Shown piece after piece: positions 32,190 to 41,258 of a stretch of DNA of 64,000 nt. Position numbers and translations under genes: made by a program. Every line of letters begins with the position of its first letter. Positions within the stretch are counted from its first letter, which is position 1. Where the stretch lies: the NCBI RefSeq assembly GCF_018614415.1, contig NZ_JAGGOO010000059.1, positions 1 to 64,000 of the forward strand, written 5' to 3'. The notes under the pieces are model-generated. The model ran no database searches and had not been told where the DNA came from. It saw nothing but the letters and a program-made list of their open reading frames with translations. The stretch comes from Streptomyces sp. ISL-12 (lineage in GTDB: Bacteria; Actinomycetota; Actinomycetes; Streptomycetales; Streptomycetaceae).

Positions 32190-33562
32190 CGCACGCCCTC
32201 CCCGCCGTTCGCCGTCATGAGGCCGGAGCGTTCCTGTTCCGCCCGGCGCCACCGTTCCTCCAGTGACGCCCCGCGCTCCACGCCCACGGCCGTCCAGCCG
32301 GACTCGCGCAGCAGCCGCAGCCGCAGCCGCAGCCGCTCCGCGTGCTCGCCCGACGGGCCGGGGACGTCCGTCGGTTCCCGCAGCCAGGTGTCGCTGTCCA
32401 GGACGAAGGCGAGGGCGCCGCCGCTGCGCCGGCTCATCTTGGCGGCGACCGCCGCCTGCTCCTCGTCCAGGTCGCCGAAGAACGCCACCAGCAGTCCCTC
32501 GTTGCCGCCGCGCAGCACGTCGTAGGCCCGGGACAGGCCCGTGTGGTCGGAGTGGTCGATCACCGCGAGGGTGTCCATCATCAGCCCGGCCGCGTCCGCC
32601 GTCTCCTGCGTGGCGCCCGCGAAACCGTCGGCGCCCTCGCCCGGCACCGAACTGCCGGTGTCCGTCAGCAGCCGGACGGAGAAGCCCCGTTCCAGCATGT
32701 GCACCAGGACCGACGCCGCGCCCGACACCGCCCACTCGAAGGCCGAGTCGGGCCCGGCCCCCTCGTAGGCGATGCCCCGGGTGTCCAGCAGGACCGTGCA
32801 GCGGGCCCGCTGCGGCTGTTCCTCGCGGCGCACCATCAGCTCGCCGTAGCGGGCGGTGGAGCGCCAGTGCACGCGGCGCAGGTCGTCGCCGTGGCGGTAC
32901 CCGCGCGGGATCACGTCGTCCTCGCCCGCCAGGGCCAGTGAGCGCTGCCGCCCGTCGCCGTACCCCTTGGCCTCGCCGCCCAGGCGTACCGGGGGCAGCG
33001 GTTCCACGCGCGGGATCACCGTGAGGGTGTCCTGCGCCGAGAAGGAACGGGTCAGTTCGCACATGCCGAACGGGTCGGTCAGACGGAGCTGGAGCGGGCC
33101 CAGGGGGTAGCGGCCGCGCAGGTCGGAGCGGACCCGGTAGGAGACCTCCCGGCTGCCGCCCGCCTCGACGCGGTCGAGGACGAAGCGGGGGCGGGGGCCG
33201 AGCACGTAGGGCACGCGGTCCTGGAGCATCAGCAGGCCGGTGGGCAGCCGCGAGACGTTCTCCACGCGCAGGTGGACCCGGGCCTCGCCGGTGGCCGGTA
33301 CGCGCGCGGGGGAGAGCCTGCGGCTGCCCGCGACCCGGTACCGCGTGCGGTACAGCACCACCGCGCACACCAGCGGCAGCACCGCCAGCAGCAGCCCGAC
33401 CCGGAGCAGATCGCTCTGCCCGAGGACGTACGCGCAGATCGCCGCCGCCACGCCGGCGGCCAGGAAGGAGCGGCCACGGGTGGTCAGACCGGCCAGCGCG
33501 GTCCGCAGACCGCCCCCGTCCCCCCGCTCGCCCTCCGCCCGGCCCGTCCCCCCGGCGGTCAT
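32186..33562 (-). CDS. DUF58 domain protein, von Willebrand A-like
   Basis: The 458-residue protein has two adjacent N-terminal membrane helices (about 30-68), a beta-rich region (about 80-185), the DUF58 signature GYRHGDDLRRVHWRSTARYGELMVR (read in parts near 219-243) and a vWA-like C-terminal region with LLDTRG and DSAFEWAVSGAAS. DUF58 proteins are partners of MoxR ATPases. The ATG at 33562 overlaps the moxR stop (TGATG); a GTG 3 bp upstream is an alternative. Its 3' end overlaps the transglutaminase start by 4 bp. Confidence 0.9.
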   Translation of the reverse strand: MTAGGTGRAEGERGDGGGLRTALAGLTTRGRSFLAAGVAAAICAYVLGQSDLLRVGLLLAVLPLVCAVVLYRTRYRVAGSRRLSPARVPATGEARVHLRVENVSRLPTGLLMLQDRVPYVLGPRPRFVLDRVEAGGSREVSYRVRSDLRGRYPLGPLQLRLTDPFGMCELTRSFSAQDTLTVIPRVEPLPPVRLGGEAKGYGDGRQRSLALAGEDDVIPRGYRHGDDLRRVHWRSTARYGELMVRREEQPQRARCTVLLDTRGIAYEGAGPDSAFEWAVSGAASVLVHMLERGFSVRLLTDTGSSVPGEGADGFAGATQETADAAGLMMDTLAVIDHSDHTGLSRAYDVLRGGNEGLLVAFFGDLDEEQAAVAAKMSRRSGGALAFVLDSDTWLREPTDVPGPSGEHAERLRLRLRLLRESGWTAVGVERGASLEERWRRAEQERSGLMTANGGEGVR

Positions 33563-34584
33563 CACAGCCTCCGCGGCGGCTGCTGACCGTACGCCGGCCC
33601 GTAACCGCTCGGCGTCCGGCCGTCGGAGGGCACCGGGGTGCGCTGGAGGATCTCCTGCACCACCTGTTCGGAGGTACGGCGGTTCAGCTGGGCCTGGGCG
33701 GTGGGCAGCAGCCGGTGCGCCAGCACGGCGACGGCGAGTGCCTGCACGTCGTCCGGCAGCGCGTACTCCCGGCCGCTGAGGGCGGCGGTCGCCTTCGCCG
33801 CGCGCAGCAGATGCAGGGTGGCGCGCGGCGAGGCGCCGAGTCTGAGGTCGGGGTGGTCGCGCGTGGCGGAGACCAGGTCCACGGCGTACCGCCGCACCGG
33901 CTCGGCGACGTGGACGCCGCGGACCGTCTCGATCAGCTTCAGGATCTCGTGCGCGTGCGCCACCGGCTGGAGGTCGTCCAGCGGGTTCACCCCGCCGTGC
34001 ACGTCGAGCATCTGCAACTCGGCCTCGGCGCTGGGGTAGCCGATGGAGACCCGGGCCATGAAGCGGTCGCGCTGGGCCTCGGGGAGCGGGTAGGTGCCCT
34101 CCATCTCCACCGGGTTCTGCGTCGCCACCACCATGAAGGGGCCGGGCAGCTCATAGGTGTTGCCGTCGATGGTGACCTGCCGCTCCTCCATCGACTCCAG
34201 CAGCGCGGACTGGGTCTTGGGCGAGGCGCGGTTGATCTCGTCGCCGATCACCACCTGGGCGAAGATGGCACCCGGCTTGAACTCGAAGTCCCGGCGCTGC
34301 TGGTCCCAGATGGACACCCCGGTGATGTCGGACGGCAGCAGGTCGGGCGTGAACTGGATGCGCCGCACCGAGCAGTCCACGGACCGGGCCAGCGCCTTGG
34401 CCAGCATGGTCTTCCCGACCCCCGGGACGTCCTCGATCAGCAGATGTCCCTCGGCGAGCAGCACCGTCAGGGAGAGCCGGACGACCTCGGGCTTGCCCTC
34501 GATCACGCCCTCCACCGACTCGCGTACCCGCTCGACCACAGCGGTCAGATCAGTGAGACTCGCTCGATCGTCATAGGTCGTCAC
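33562..34584 (-). CDS. MoxR-family AAA+ ATPase
   Basis: A 340-residue AAA_3 ATPase. The Walker A is GVGKT at 55-59 (LLIEDVPGVGKTMLAKALAR), Walker B and following is VVIGDEINRASPKTQSALLE near 112-131, and sensor 1 is VVATQNPVEMEGTYPLPEAQ near 153-172 with Arg finger downstream. MoxR proteins act as chaperones that remodel vWA-domain partners such as the adjacent DUF58 protein. Start is GTG 34584 with GAGGA upstream. First gene of the three-gene operon; its promoter should lie in the 34.6-34.87 kb interval, where I see no clear consensus. Confidence 0.92.
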   Translation of the reverse strand: MTTYDDRASLTDLTAVVERVRESVEGVIEGKPEVVRLSLTVLLAEGHLLIEDVPGVGKTMLAKALARSVDCSVRRIQFTPDLLPSDITGVSIWDQQRRDFEFKPGAIFAQVVIGDEINRASPKTQSALLESMEERQVTIDGNTYELPGPFMVVATQNPVEMEGTYPLPEAQRDRFMARVSIGYPSAEAELQMLDVHGGVNPLDDLQPVAHAHEILKLIETVRGVHVAEPVRRYAVDLVSATRDHPDLRLGASPRATLHLLRAAKATAALSGREYALPDDVQALAVAVLAHRLLPTAQAQLNRRTSEQVVQEILQRTPVPSDGRTPSGYGPAYGQQPPRRL

Positions 34585-34872
34585 CCGGTCCTCCTCGGTC
34601 TTTCCCCTTGCCCCCGTAGGAGCCCCCGGACCACGGACACCCCGCGGAAGAGGTCCCGCGCGGCACCGCTCCCCGCATTCTTGCTGCCGTTACCGATTCG
34701 TGTCACTCGCCTGTGGACAACTGCCCGCGATATGTCGGACCTTGCGGTCTTTCGCGTGTCCTATCGATGTGCTGTCACCCGATGTCACCCGAGGCCGCTG
34801 ACGCCACCCGGGCCCGGACCGCGCCGCGCCCGGACCGGGCGCGGCCCGGTCCGGTGCCTCGGGTACGGCGTG

Positions 34873-35418
34873 TCAGGCCGGGTCGATCTCCCGCAACCGG
34901 CCGGTCCGCACGTCGAAGACGAAGCCGCGTACGTCGTCGGTGTGCGCCAGGAACGGGGAGGTGCGCACCCGCTGGATCGACTGCCGTACATCCTGGTCGA
35001 CGTCCCGGAAGGACTCCACCGCCCAGACCGGGCGCTGGCCGACCTCCGTCTCCAGTTCGGTGCGGAAGTCCTCGGTGAGGGTCTCCATGCCGCAGCCGGT
35101 GTGGTGGATGAGGACCACGCTGCGGGTGCCCAGCTTGCGCTGGCTGACGGTCAGGGAGCGGATCACGTCGTCGGTGACCACACCGCCCGCGTTGCGGATG
35201 GTGTGGCAGTCGCCGAGGTTCAGGCCGAGCGCGGCGTGCAGGTCGAGTCGGGCGTCCATGCAGGCCACGACCGCGACGCGCAGGACGGGACGGGCGTCCA
35301 TCCCGGGGTCGGCGAAGTCGGCGGCGTAGCGCGCGTTCGCCTCGACGAGGCGGTCGGTGACGGTGCCGCCGCCGGTGGCGGCGTCGGAGCCTGCGGGAAC
35401 AGATGCAGAAGTCGTCAT
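34873..35418 (-). CDS. Beta-carbonic anhydrase
   Basis: A 181-residue zinc enzyme interconverting CO2 and bicarbonate. Zinc ligands are C53 in ACMDARLD (with the D55-R57 dyad), and H106 and C109 in LIHHTGCGM. Ser/Thr/Gly residues in IRNAGGVVTDDVIRS form the active site. ATG 35418 is chosen because TAACGT lies 7 nt upstream on the minus strand, as in leaderless genes; GTG 35439 gives seven more residues. It is short for the family, like the Rv1284-type actinobacterial enzymes. No transporter is adjacent. Confidence 0.9.
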   Translation of the reverse strand: MTTSASVPAGSDAATGGGTVTDRLVEANARYAADFADPGMDARPVLRVAVVACMDARLDLHAALGLNLGDCHTIRNAGGVVTDDVIRSLTVSQRKLGTRSVVLIHHTGCGMETLTEDFRTELETEVGQRPVWAVESFRDVDQDVRQSIQRVRTSPFLAHTDDVRGFVFDVRTGRLREIDPA

Positions 35419-35594
35419 ATCCCTGACGTTACTGGTCACCGGCGCGCACGGCCCGCCGTGAAGACGGACAAAGAACGCCGGGGAGCCCTGGTGTGAGCTA
35501 ACCCACAGGAGTGGTCACCGTGCGTCCGTACGGGTGAAGTGCCCCCGGATCCCGCTTCCCGGGCCCCCGGGCCCGCGACGCGCAGGCCGGTTGA

Positions 35595-35629
35595 TTGACC
35601 GGGAGACAGGGTGGACTAAAGTGACGCGA
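35595..35629 (+). promoter_or_regulatory. Candidate promoter of the dcw cluster (rsmH)
   Basis: TTGACC (35595-35600), 16-bp spacer and TAAAGT (35617-35622). It is the best sigma-70-type match in the region and is ~235 nt upstream of rsmH. The long leader contains a CCCCCGT/ACGGGGG hairpin (about 35774-35789) just before the ribosome site. Confidence 0.55.
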
Positions 35630-35863
35630 AGCGGGAGGCGAGGCTCTCCCCGCTGGACTGAAACCCCGGAGACCTGGGCGCCGTGGTGCCCGTACTCCCC
35701 ACGTGCGCGGCGCGTACGTACGGCTCGGCCTCCTCCCGCTCCCGGCCGGCCGACGCTTCCGGCGCCGGCAGGTTCCCCCGTCACGGGGGTCCCCGCCCCG
35801 CCGGGGGAGGATGGGGACCCGACGGTGCGTGACGCCGCGCCGGATCCGAGAGGCCGACCCCCC

Positions 35864-36820
35864 TTGAGCCAGAGTCGACACGTCCCGGTGATGCTCCAGC
35901 GGTGCCTGGACCTGCTGGCGCCCGCCCTGGAGGAACCGGGGGCGGTGGTCGTCGACTGCACCCTCGGCCTCGGCGGGCACAGCGAGGCCCTGCTGGAGCG
36001 CTTCCCCGAGGCCCGGCTCGTCGCCCTGGACCGCGACAAGGAGGCCCTGCGCCTGTCCGGCGAGCGGCTCGCCCCCTACGGCGAGCGCGCCACCCTGGTG
36101 CACGCCGTCTACGACGAGCTGCCCGACGTGCTCGACCGGCTCGGCGTCCCCCGCGTCCAGGGCGTGCTGTTCGACCTCGGCGTCTCCTCCATGCAGCTCG
36201 ACGAGGCCGACCGCGGCTTCGCGTACGCGCAGGACGCCCCGCTGGACATGCGCATGGACCAGACGACCGGCATGAGCGCCGCGGAGGTCCTCAACACCTA
36301 CCCGCCGGGCGAACTCGTCCGCATCCTGCGCGCCTACGGCGAGGAGAAGCAGGCCAAGCGGATCGTCTCCGCGATCGTCCGGGAGCGGGAGAAGGAGCCG
36401 TTCACCAACAGCGCCCGGCTGGTGGAGCTGATCCGCGGCGCGCTGCCGCAGGCCGCCAAGCGCACCGGCGGCAACCCGGCCAAGCGCACCTTCCAGGCGC
36501 TGCGCATCGAGGTCAACGGCGAGCTGTCGGTCCTGGAGCGGGCGATCCCGGCCGCCGTCGAGGCGCTCGCCGTCGGCGGACGGATCGCCGTGCTGTCCTA
36601 CCACTCGCTGGAGGACCGGCTGGTCAAGCAGGTCCTCGCGGCGGGCGCGGCCAACACGGCCCCGCCGGGGCTGCCGGTGGTCCCCGAGCGGTACGCGCCC
36701 CGGCTCAAGCTGCTCACCCGCGGTGCCGAACTTCCCACCGAGGAGGAGATCGCCGAGAACCGTCGGGCGGCCCCGGCGCGGCTGCGCGGCGCGGAGCGGA
36801 TCAGGGAGTCCACCGAGTGA
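35864..36820 (+). CDS. rsmH: 16S rRNA (cytosine-1402-N4)-methyltransferase
   Basis: RsmH (MraW) methylates C1402 in the decoding centre of 16S rRNA. The 318-residue product has HVPVMLQRCLDLL at the N-terminus, the SAM motif VVDCTLGLGGHSEALL near residue 27-42, GVLFDLGVSSMQLDEADRGF near 100-119 and the C-terminal IAVLSYHSLEDRLVK. The TTG at 35864 gives the family N-terminus (SQSRHVPVML); GTG 35825, with GGGGAGG upstream, adds 13 residues and is possible. It is the first gene of the dcw cluster; mraZ is missing upstream, as known for Streptomyces. Confidence 0.93.
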   Translation: MSQSRHVPVMLQRCLDLLAPALEEPGAVVVDCTLGLGGHSEALLERFPEARLVALDRDKEALRLSGERLAPYGERATLVHAVYDELPDVLDRLGVPRVQGVLFDLGVSSMQLDEADRGFAYAQDAPLDMRMDQTTGMSAAEVLNTYPPGELVRILRAYGEEKQAKRIVSAIVREREKEPFTNSARLVELIRGALPQAAKRTGGNPAKRTFQALRIEVNGELSVLERAIPAAVEALAVGGRIAVLSYHSLEDRLVKQVLAAGAANTAPPGLPVVPERYAPRLKLLTRGAELPTEEEIAENRRAAPARLRGAERIRESTE

Positions 36821-36884
36821 ACCGAGTCAGGCCCGAGCGGCGGGGACGGTACGGGCGCGGCCCGGACCGGGGAGGGGAGGGGCT

Positions 36885-37334
36885 GTGAAAGGCGCACCGG
36901 AACTGAGGGGCAGGGCCGCCCGGCTCGCCCGGCTCTTCCCGGCCGGCGGCGGGGGAGGGCAGGCCGCCCGCACCCCCTTCGTCGTCCTCGTCGTGCTCCT
37001 GCTCGGCGGCGGGCTCATCGGACTGCTGGTGCTGAACTCCGCGCTGAGCGAGGGGTCGTTCCAGCTCGACGACCTGGAGCAGCAGACCAAGGAGCTGACC
37101 GACGAGGAGCAGGCCCTCCAGCGGGACGTCGACGCCTACTCCGCGCCCCAGGCCCTCCAGCGCCGGGCCCGTGAGCTGGGCATGGTGCCCGGCGGCGACC
37201 CGGCCTTCCTCGCCCCCGACGGCACGGTCAAGGGCTCCCCGAGCCCCGCCGCGGGCGCGACGCCCCTGGTCCTCGCCCCCGAGGCGCTCACGCAGGCCAC
37301 CCCCGCCCCGACGACCCCGACCCCCGGCAGGTGA
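36885..37334 (+). CDS. ftsL: Cell division protein FtsL
   Basis: FtsL is a bitopic membrane protein of the divisome that works with DivIC/FtsB and FtsQ. The 149-residue product has a basic cytoplasmic N-terminus, a membrane helix (about 33-52, VVLVVLLLGGGLIGLLVLN), a periplasmic-type coiled coil (about 60-85, DDLEQQTKELTDEEQALQRDVD) and a Pro/Ala/Thr-rich tail. GTG 36885 has GGAGGGGAGG upstream. The stop codon overlaps a GTG that begins a short chimeric ORF rather than ftsI itself, because the ftsL/ftsI junction is duplicated. Confidence 0.9.
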   Translation: MKGAPELRGRAARLARLFPAGGGGGQAARTPFVVLVVLLLGGGLIGLLVLNSALSEGSFQLDDLEQQTKELTDEEQALQRDVDAYSAPQALQRRARELGMVPGGDPAFLAPDGTVKGSPSPAAGATPLVLAPEALTQATPAPTTPTPGR

Positions 37335-37576
37335 CGGAAGTGCCCGACGACTTCGGCAGGCAACCGACGCGCCGCCGGGTGCCCGTCCGCGCCGCGGCCT
37401 CCTCGGCCCTCGCGCCCGCGGCGGCCCTCGCGCCCGCGGCGCTCACCGCGTCGCCGGGCGCGGCGGCCCCGGTCCCCGCCGGCTCGCTCGCTCCCGCCCC
37501 GACGACCCCGACCCCCGGCAGGTGACGGAAGTGCCCGACGACTTCGGCAGGCAACCGACGCGCCGCCGGGTGCCCG
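37302..37576 (+). repeat. 84-bp perfect direct repeat from a 191-bp junction duplication
   Basis: The sequence at 37302-37385 is repeated exactly at 37493-37576, offset 191 bp. Each copy includes the end of ftsL (APTTPTPGR stop), a GTGA overlap and the first 18 codons of ftsI. The 107 bp in between are diverged: LAPAALT resembles LAPEALT in the ftsL tail. Confidence 0.95.
37331..37525 (+). CDS. Chimeric ftsI-ftsL 64-codon ORF
   Basis: This ORF begins with the FtsI N-terminus (MTEVPDDFGRQPTRRRVP) and ends with the FtsL C-terminus (LAPAPTTPTPGR). It is a by-product of the junction duplication. Its GTG overlaps the ftsL stop and its own stop overlaps the ftsI GTG, both as GTGA, so ribosomes could pass ftsL, this ORF and ftsI in succession. 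The middle is Ala/Pro-rich with an 18-bp tandem repeat (37405-37422 and 37423-37440; ALAPAA twice). There is no membrane helix or domain. Whether a stable peptide is made is unknown; its main role may be to keep ftsI coupled. Confidence 0.55.
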   Translation: MTEVPDDFGRQPTRRRVPVRAAASSALAPAAALAPAALTASPGAAAPVPAGSLAPAPTTPTPGR

Positions 37577-39498
37577 GTCCCGCGCGGCCGGCCCGGCCCG
37601 GCGGTACGCGGCAGCCCGGCCCCGGAGCCCGCCCGGCCCGCCGTCCGGCCCCGCCCCGCGGCGCGGCCCCGCGGACCATCCGGCTCGGCAGCCCCCGCCC
37701 CCGGCTGCGCCTGGTCGGGTTCGCCCTGGCGCTGGTCCTGATCGCCTTCGTCGTACGCCTGCTCCAGGTGCAGGCCGTCGACGCCGGCACGTACACCGCC
37801 AAGGCCGAGCTGAACCGGTACGTCGTCCACACCCTGACCGCCGCCCGCGGCGGCATCACCGACCGCAACGGCGTGGCCCTGGCGACCACCGTGGACGCCT
37901 ACGACATCACCGCCGACCCCACGATGTTCACCCGAGAGCAGCTCAAGGTCGACGACGGGCCCGAGCAGGCGGCGGCGCTGCTCGCCCCGATCCTCGGCGA
38001 GGACGAGGAGGAGCTGGCGGCCACCCTGCGCCCGGACAACAAGCAACTGCGCTACGTCCGTCTGGCCCGCGCCCGCACCCCGCAGGAGTGGAACCAGATC
38101 CAGGACCTGAAGACCGCCCTGTCCAAGAAGGCGGAGACGGACCAGTCCACCGTCAACGTCCTCGCCGGCGTCTTCGCCGACCCCAGCAGCAAGCGGATCT
38201 ACCCCAACGGCGACCTCGCCGCCGGGGTGATCGGCTGGGTCAACTCCGAGGGCGAGGGCAGCGGCGGCCTCGAACGCCAGCTCGACAAGATACTGGCCGG
38301 CGAGGACGGCGAGATCCGCTACGCCCAGTCCGGCGGCCACCAGGTCCCCACCGTCGGCCGCAACGAGACGCCCGCCGTGCCCGGCAGCGACGTCGAACTG
38401 ACCCTGGACCGCGACATCCAGTGGGCGGCGCAGGACGCCATCACCGAGCAGGTGAAGGAGTCCGAGGCCGACGGCGGCTACGTCATCGTCCAGGACACGC
38501 GGACCGGCGAGATCCTCGCCATGGCCAACTCACCCGGCTTCGACCCGGGCGACCTGGCCCACGCCGACCCCGACGCGCTCGGCAACGGCGCCCTCCAGGA
38601 CGCGTTCGAGCCCGGCTCCACCGCCAAGGTGATGTCGATGGCCGCCGTACTGGAGGAGGGCGCCGCCACCGCAGACACCCACGTCACCGTCCCCAACCGG
38701 CTGCACCGCGGCGACCGCCTCTTCAAGGACGACATCGACCACCCCACCTGGTACCTCACGCTCAACGGCGTGCTCGCCAAGTCGAGCAACATCGGCACCA
38801 TCCTGGCCACCGGCGAGCTCGGCAAGACCCAGGAGGAGGCCAACCAGGTCCTCTACTCCTACCTGCGCAAGTTCGGCCTCGGCAGCTACAGCGGCCTCGG
38901 TTTCCCCGGCGAGACGAAGGGCATCCTCGCCGCGCCCGGACAGTGGTCCACCTCGCAGCAGTACACGATCCCTTTCGGCCAGGGCGTGTCCGTCAACGCG
39001 CTCCAGGCGGCCTCCGTCTACTCCACGATCGCCAACGGCGGCGTACGGATCGAACCGACGCTGGTGAAGGGGACGAAGGACGCCGAAGGCGGGTACACGC
39101 CCGCCGAGAAGCCGAAGAAGACGCGGGTGATCAGTGAGAAGACCGCGAAGACTCTGTCGCAGATGCTGGAGTCGGTCGTCGACGACGAAGAGGGCACCGG
39201 CACCAAGGCCCGCATCCCCGGCTACCGGGTGGCGGGCAAGACCGGTACGGCCAACCGAGTGGATCCGGCCACCGGCCAGTACAAGGGGTACACCTCGTCC
39301 TTCGCCGGGTTCGCGCCCGCCGACGAGCCCCGGGTCACCGTCTACTGCGCCATCCAGAACGCCACCGAGGGCAGCTACTTCGGCGGCCAGATCTGCGGCC
39401 CCGTCTACAAGCAGGTCATGGAGTTCGCCCTGAAGACCCTCCAGGTCCCGCCCACCGGCACCGACCCCGCGAACCTCCCGGTCACCTTCAAACCCTGA
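37522..39498 (+). CDS. ftsI: Penicillin-binding protein, class B transpeptidase FtsI
   Basis: FtsI (PBP3) cross-links septal peptidoglycan. The 658-residue product has a basic Pro/Arg-rich cytoplasmic N-terminus, a membrane helix (about 65-83, LVGFALALVLIAFVVRLLQV), the dimerisation domain (about 95-280) with RGGITDRNGVALA, and the transpeptidase domain (about 300-650). Active-site motifs are STAK in FEPGSTAKVMSM, SSN in AKSSNIGT and KTG in VAGKTGTANR. The GTG at 37522 overlaps the stop of the chimeric ORF. In Streptomyces FtsI is needed for sporulation septa but not for viability. Confidence 0.94.
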   Translation: MTEVPDDFGRQPTRRRVPGPARPARPGGTRQPGPGARPARRPAPPRGAAPRTIRLGSPRPRLRLVGFALALVLIAFVVRLLQVQAVDAGTYTAKAELNRYVVHTLTAARGGITDRNGVALATTVDAYDITADPTMFTREQLKVDDGPEQAAALLAPILGEDEEELAATLRPDNKQLRYVRLARARTPQEWNQIQDLKTALSKKAETDQSTVNVLAGVFADPSSKRIYPNGDLAAGVIGWVNSEGEGSGGLERQLDKILAGEDGEIRYAQSGGHQVPTVGRNETPAVPGSDVELTLDRDIQWAAQDAITEQVKESEADGGYVIVQDTRTGEILAMANSPGFDPGDLAHADPDALGNGALQDAFEPGSTAKVMSMAAVLEEGAATADTHVTVPNRLHRGDRLFKDDIDHPTWYLTLNGVLAKSSNIGTILATGELGKTQEEANQVLYSYLRKFGLGSYSGLGFPGETKGILAAPGQWSTSQQYTIPFGQGVSVNALQAASVYSTIANGGVRIEPTLVKGTKDAEGGYTPAEKPKKTRVISEKTAKTLSQMLESVVDDEEGTGTKARIPGYRVAGKTGTANRVDPATGQYKGYTSSFAGFAPADEPRVTVYCAIQNATEGSYFGGQICGPVYKQVMEFALKTLQVPPTGTDPANLPVTFKP

Positions 39499-39538
39499 CC
39501 CGTTTCCGACGCAGTACCGAGCCACCAGGAACCACCCC

Positions 39539-41230
39539 GTGACAACGATCACCCCCGATCCCGGGAACCAGAACGGCCCCCGCCCCTCACTTCGCGGGCA
39601 GGCGGGTGCGCCCGGTACGCTCACCGCCGTGCCACAGCCTGATCAGTCCCAAACCACCCAGAAGGGCCACCCCGTGACCTACCCGGGACCGCCCCGGCCG
39701 GCGCGGGTCTCCGCCACACCCCTCGCGGAGCTCGCCGGTCAGCTGGGTGTCACCGCCCCGGAGGGCGACGCCGCCGTCACGGGCATCACCCACGACTCGC
39801 GTGCCGTCCGCCCCGGTGACCTGTACGCCGCCCTGCCCGGCGCCCGTGCCCACGGCGCCGACTTCGTCACCCAGGCCGCCGGTCTGGGCGCCGCCGCCGT
39901 GCTGACCGACCCGTCCGGTGCCGAGCGCGCCGCCGCCACCGGACTGCCGGTGCTGGCGGTCGAGGACCCGCGCGCGGAGATGGGCGAGCTGGCCGCGACG
40001 ATCTACGGACACCCCGGCCGCGACCTGCTCCAGATCGGCATCACCGGCACCTCCGGCAAGACCACCACGGCCTACCTGGTGGAGGGCGGTCTGCGCACCG
40101 AGAAGGCCACCGGCCTGATCGGCACGGTCGAGATGCGCATCGGCGACGAGCGCATCAAGTCGGAGCGGACCACGCCCGAGGCCACCGACCTCCAGGCGCT
40201 CTTCGCGGTGATGCGCGAGCGTGGCACCGAGGCGGTCGCCATGGAGGTCTCCAGCCACGCCCTGGTGCTCGGCCGGGTCGACGGCTGCGTCTTCGACGTC
40301 GCCGTCTTCACCAACCTCAGCCCGGAGCACATGGAGTTCCACTCCGGCATGGAGGACTACTTCCAGGCCAAGGCGCAGCTCTTCACCCCGGAGCGCAGCC
40401 GGCTCGGCGTGGTCAACGCCGACGACGAGTACGGCCGCCGGCTCGCCCGCGAGGCCACGGTCCCGGTCGTCACCTACTCGGCCGAGGGACACCCCGACGC
40501 CGACTGGCGGGCCGAGGACGTGGAGGTCGGCCCGCTGGACTCGGCGTTCACCGTGGTCAGTCCGAAGGGCGAGCGGTTCACCGCCCGCTCCCCGCTGGCC
40601 GGGCCGTTCAACGTGGCCAACACCCTCGCCGCGATCGTCGCGCTCGCCGCCGCCGGCCTCGACCCCCGGGCCGCGGCCGACGGGGTCGCGGCGGTGCCGG
40701 GGGTGCCGGGCCGCCTGGAGCGGGTGGACGCCGGACAGCCGTACCTCGCGGTGGTCGACTACGCGCACAAGACCGACGCGGTCGAGTCGGTCCTCAAGGC
40801 GCTGCGCAAGGTGACCGAGGGCCGACTGCACGTCGTCCTCGGCTGCGGCGGCGACCGGGACACCACCAAGCGGATGCCGATGGGCGCCGCCGCCGCGCGG
40901 CACGCCGACACCGCCGTACTGACCTCCGACAACCCCCGCTCCGAGGACCCGCTCGCGATCCTCGCCACCATGCTCCAGGGCGCCGCCTCCGTGCCCGCCC
41001 ACGAGCGCGGCGAGGTGCAGGTCTTCGAGGACCGGGCCGCCGCCGTCGCCGCCGCCGTGGCCCGGGCCGAGCCCGGCGACACGGTGCTGGTCGCGGGCAA
41101 GGGCCACGAGCAGGGGCAGGACATCGCCGGGGTGGTGCGTCCCTTCGACGACCGCCAGGTGCTCCGCGAAGCCATCCAGGAGAACCAGGCCCTTCAGCAG
41201 ACCCAGGCCATCCAGAAGACCCAGGGATGA
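39539..41230 (+). CDS. murE: UDP-N-acetylmuramoyl-tripeptide synthetase
   Basis: MurE adds the third amino acid to UDP-MurNAc-dipeptide; in Streptomyces that residue is LL-diaminopimelate. The ATP loop is IGITGTSGKTTTAYL, the carbamyl-lysine region MEVSSHALVLGRV, and DNPRSEDP is the motif linked to diaminopimelate selection. The start is uncertain: GTG 39539 (563 residues, AGGA upstream), GTG 39629 (TACGCT -10-like 7 nt upstream) and GTG 39674 (AGAAGGG upstream) are all possible; the conserved core begins near 39700. The C-terminus is a Gln-rich tail (QENQALQQTQAIQKTQ) unusual for the family. Confidence 0.93.
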   Translation: MTTITPDPGNQNGPRPSLRGQAGAPGTLTAVPQPDQSQTTQKGHPVTYPGPPRPARVSATPLAELAGQLGVTAPEGDAAVTGITHDSRAVRPGDLYAALPGARAHGADFVTQAAGLGAAAVLTDPSGAERAAATGLPVLAVEDPRAEMGELAATIYGHPGRDLLQIGITGTSGKTTTAYLVEGGLRTEKATGLIGTVEMRIGDERIKSERTTPEATDLQALFAVMRERGTEAVAMEVSSHALVLGRVDGCVFDVAVFTNLSPEHMEFHSGMEDYFQAKAQLFTPERSRLGVVNADDEYGRRLAREATVPVVTYSAEGHPDADWRAEDVEVGPLDSAFTVVSPKGERFTARSPLAGPFNVANTLAAIVALAAAGLDPRAAADGVAAVPGVPGRLERVDAGQPYLAVVDYAHKTDAVESVLKALRKVTEGRLHVVLGCGGDRDTTKRMPMGAAAARHADTAVLTSDNPRSEDPLAILATMLQGAASVPAHERGEVQVFEDRAAAVAAAVARAEPGDTVLVAGKGHEQGQDIAGVVRPFDDRQVLREAIQENQALQQTQAIQKTQG

Positions 41231-41258
41231 AATCCCGCATGATCCAGGGGATGTACTT

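Noticed and set aside
35774..35815. CCCCCGT/ACGGGGG hairpin before rsmH as a riboswitch
   Set aside because: A simple GC hairpin with none of the conserved strings of a known aptamer.
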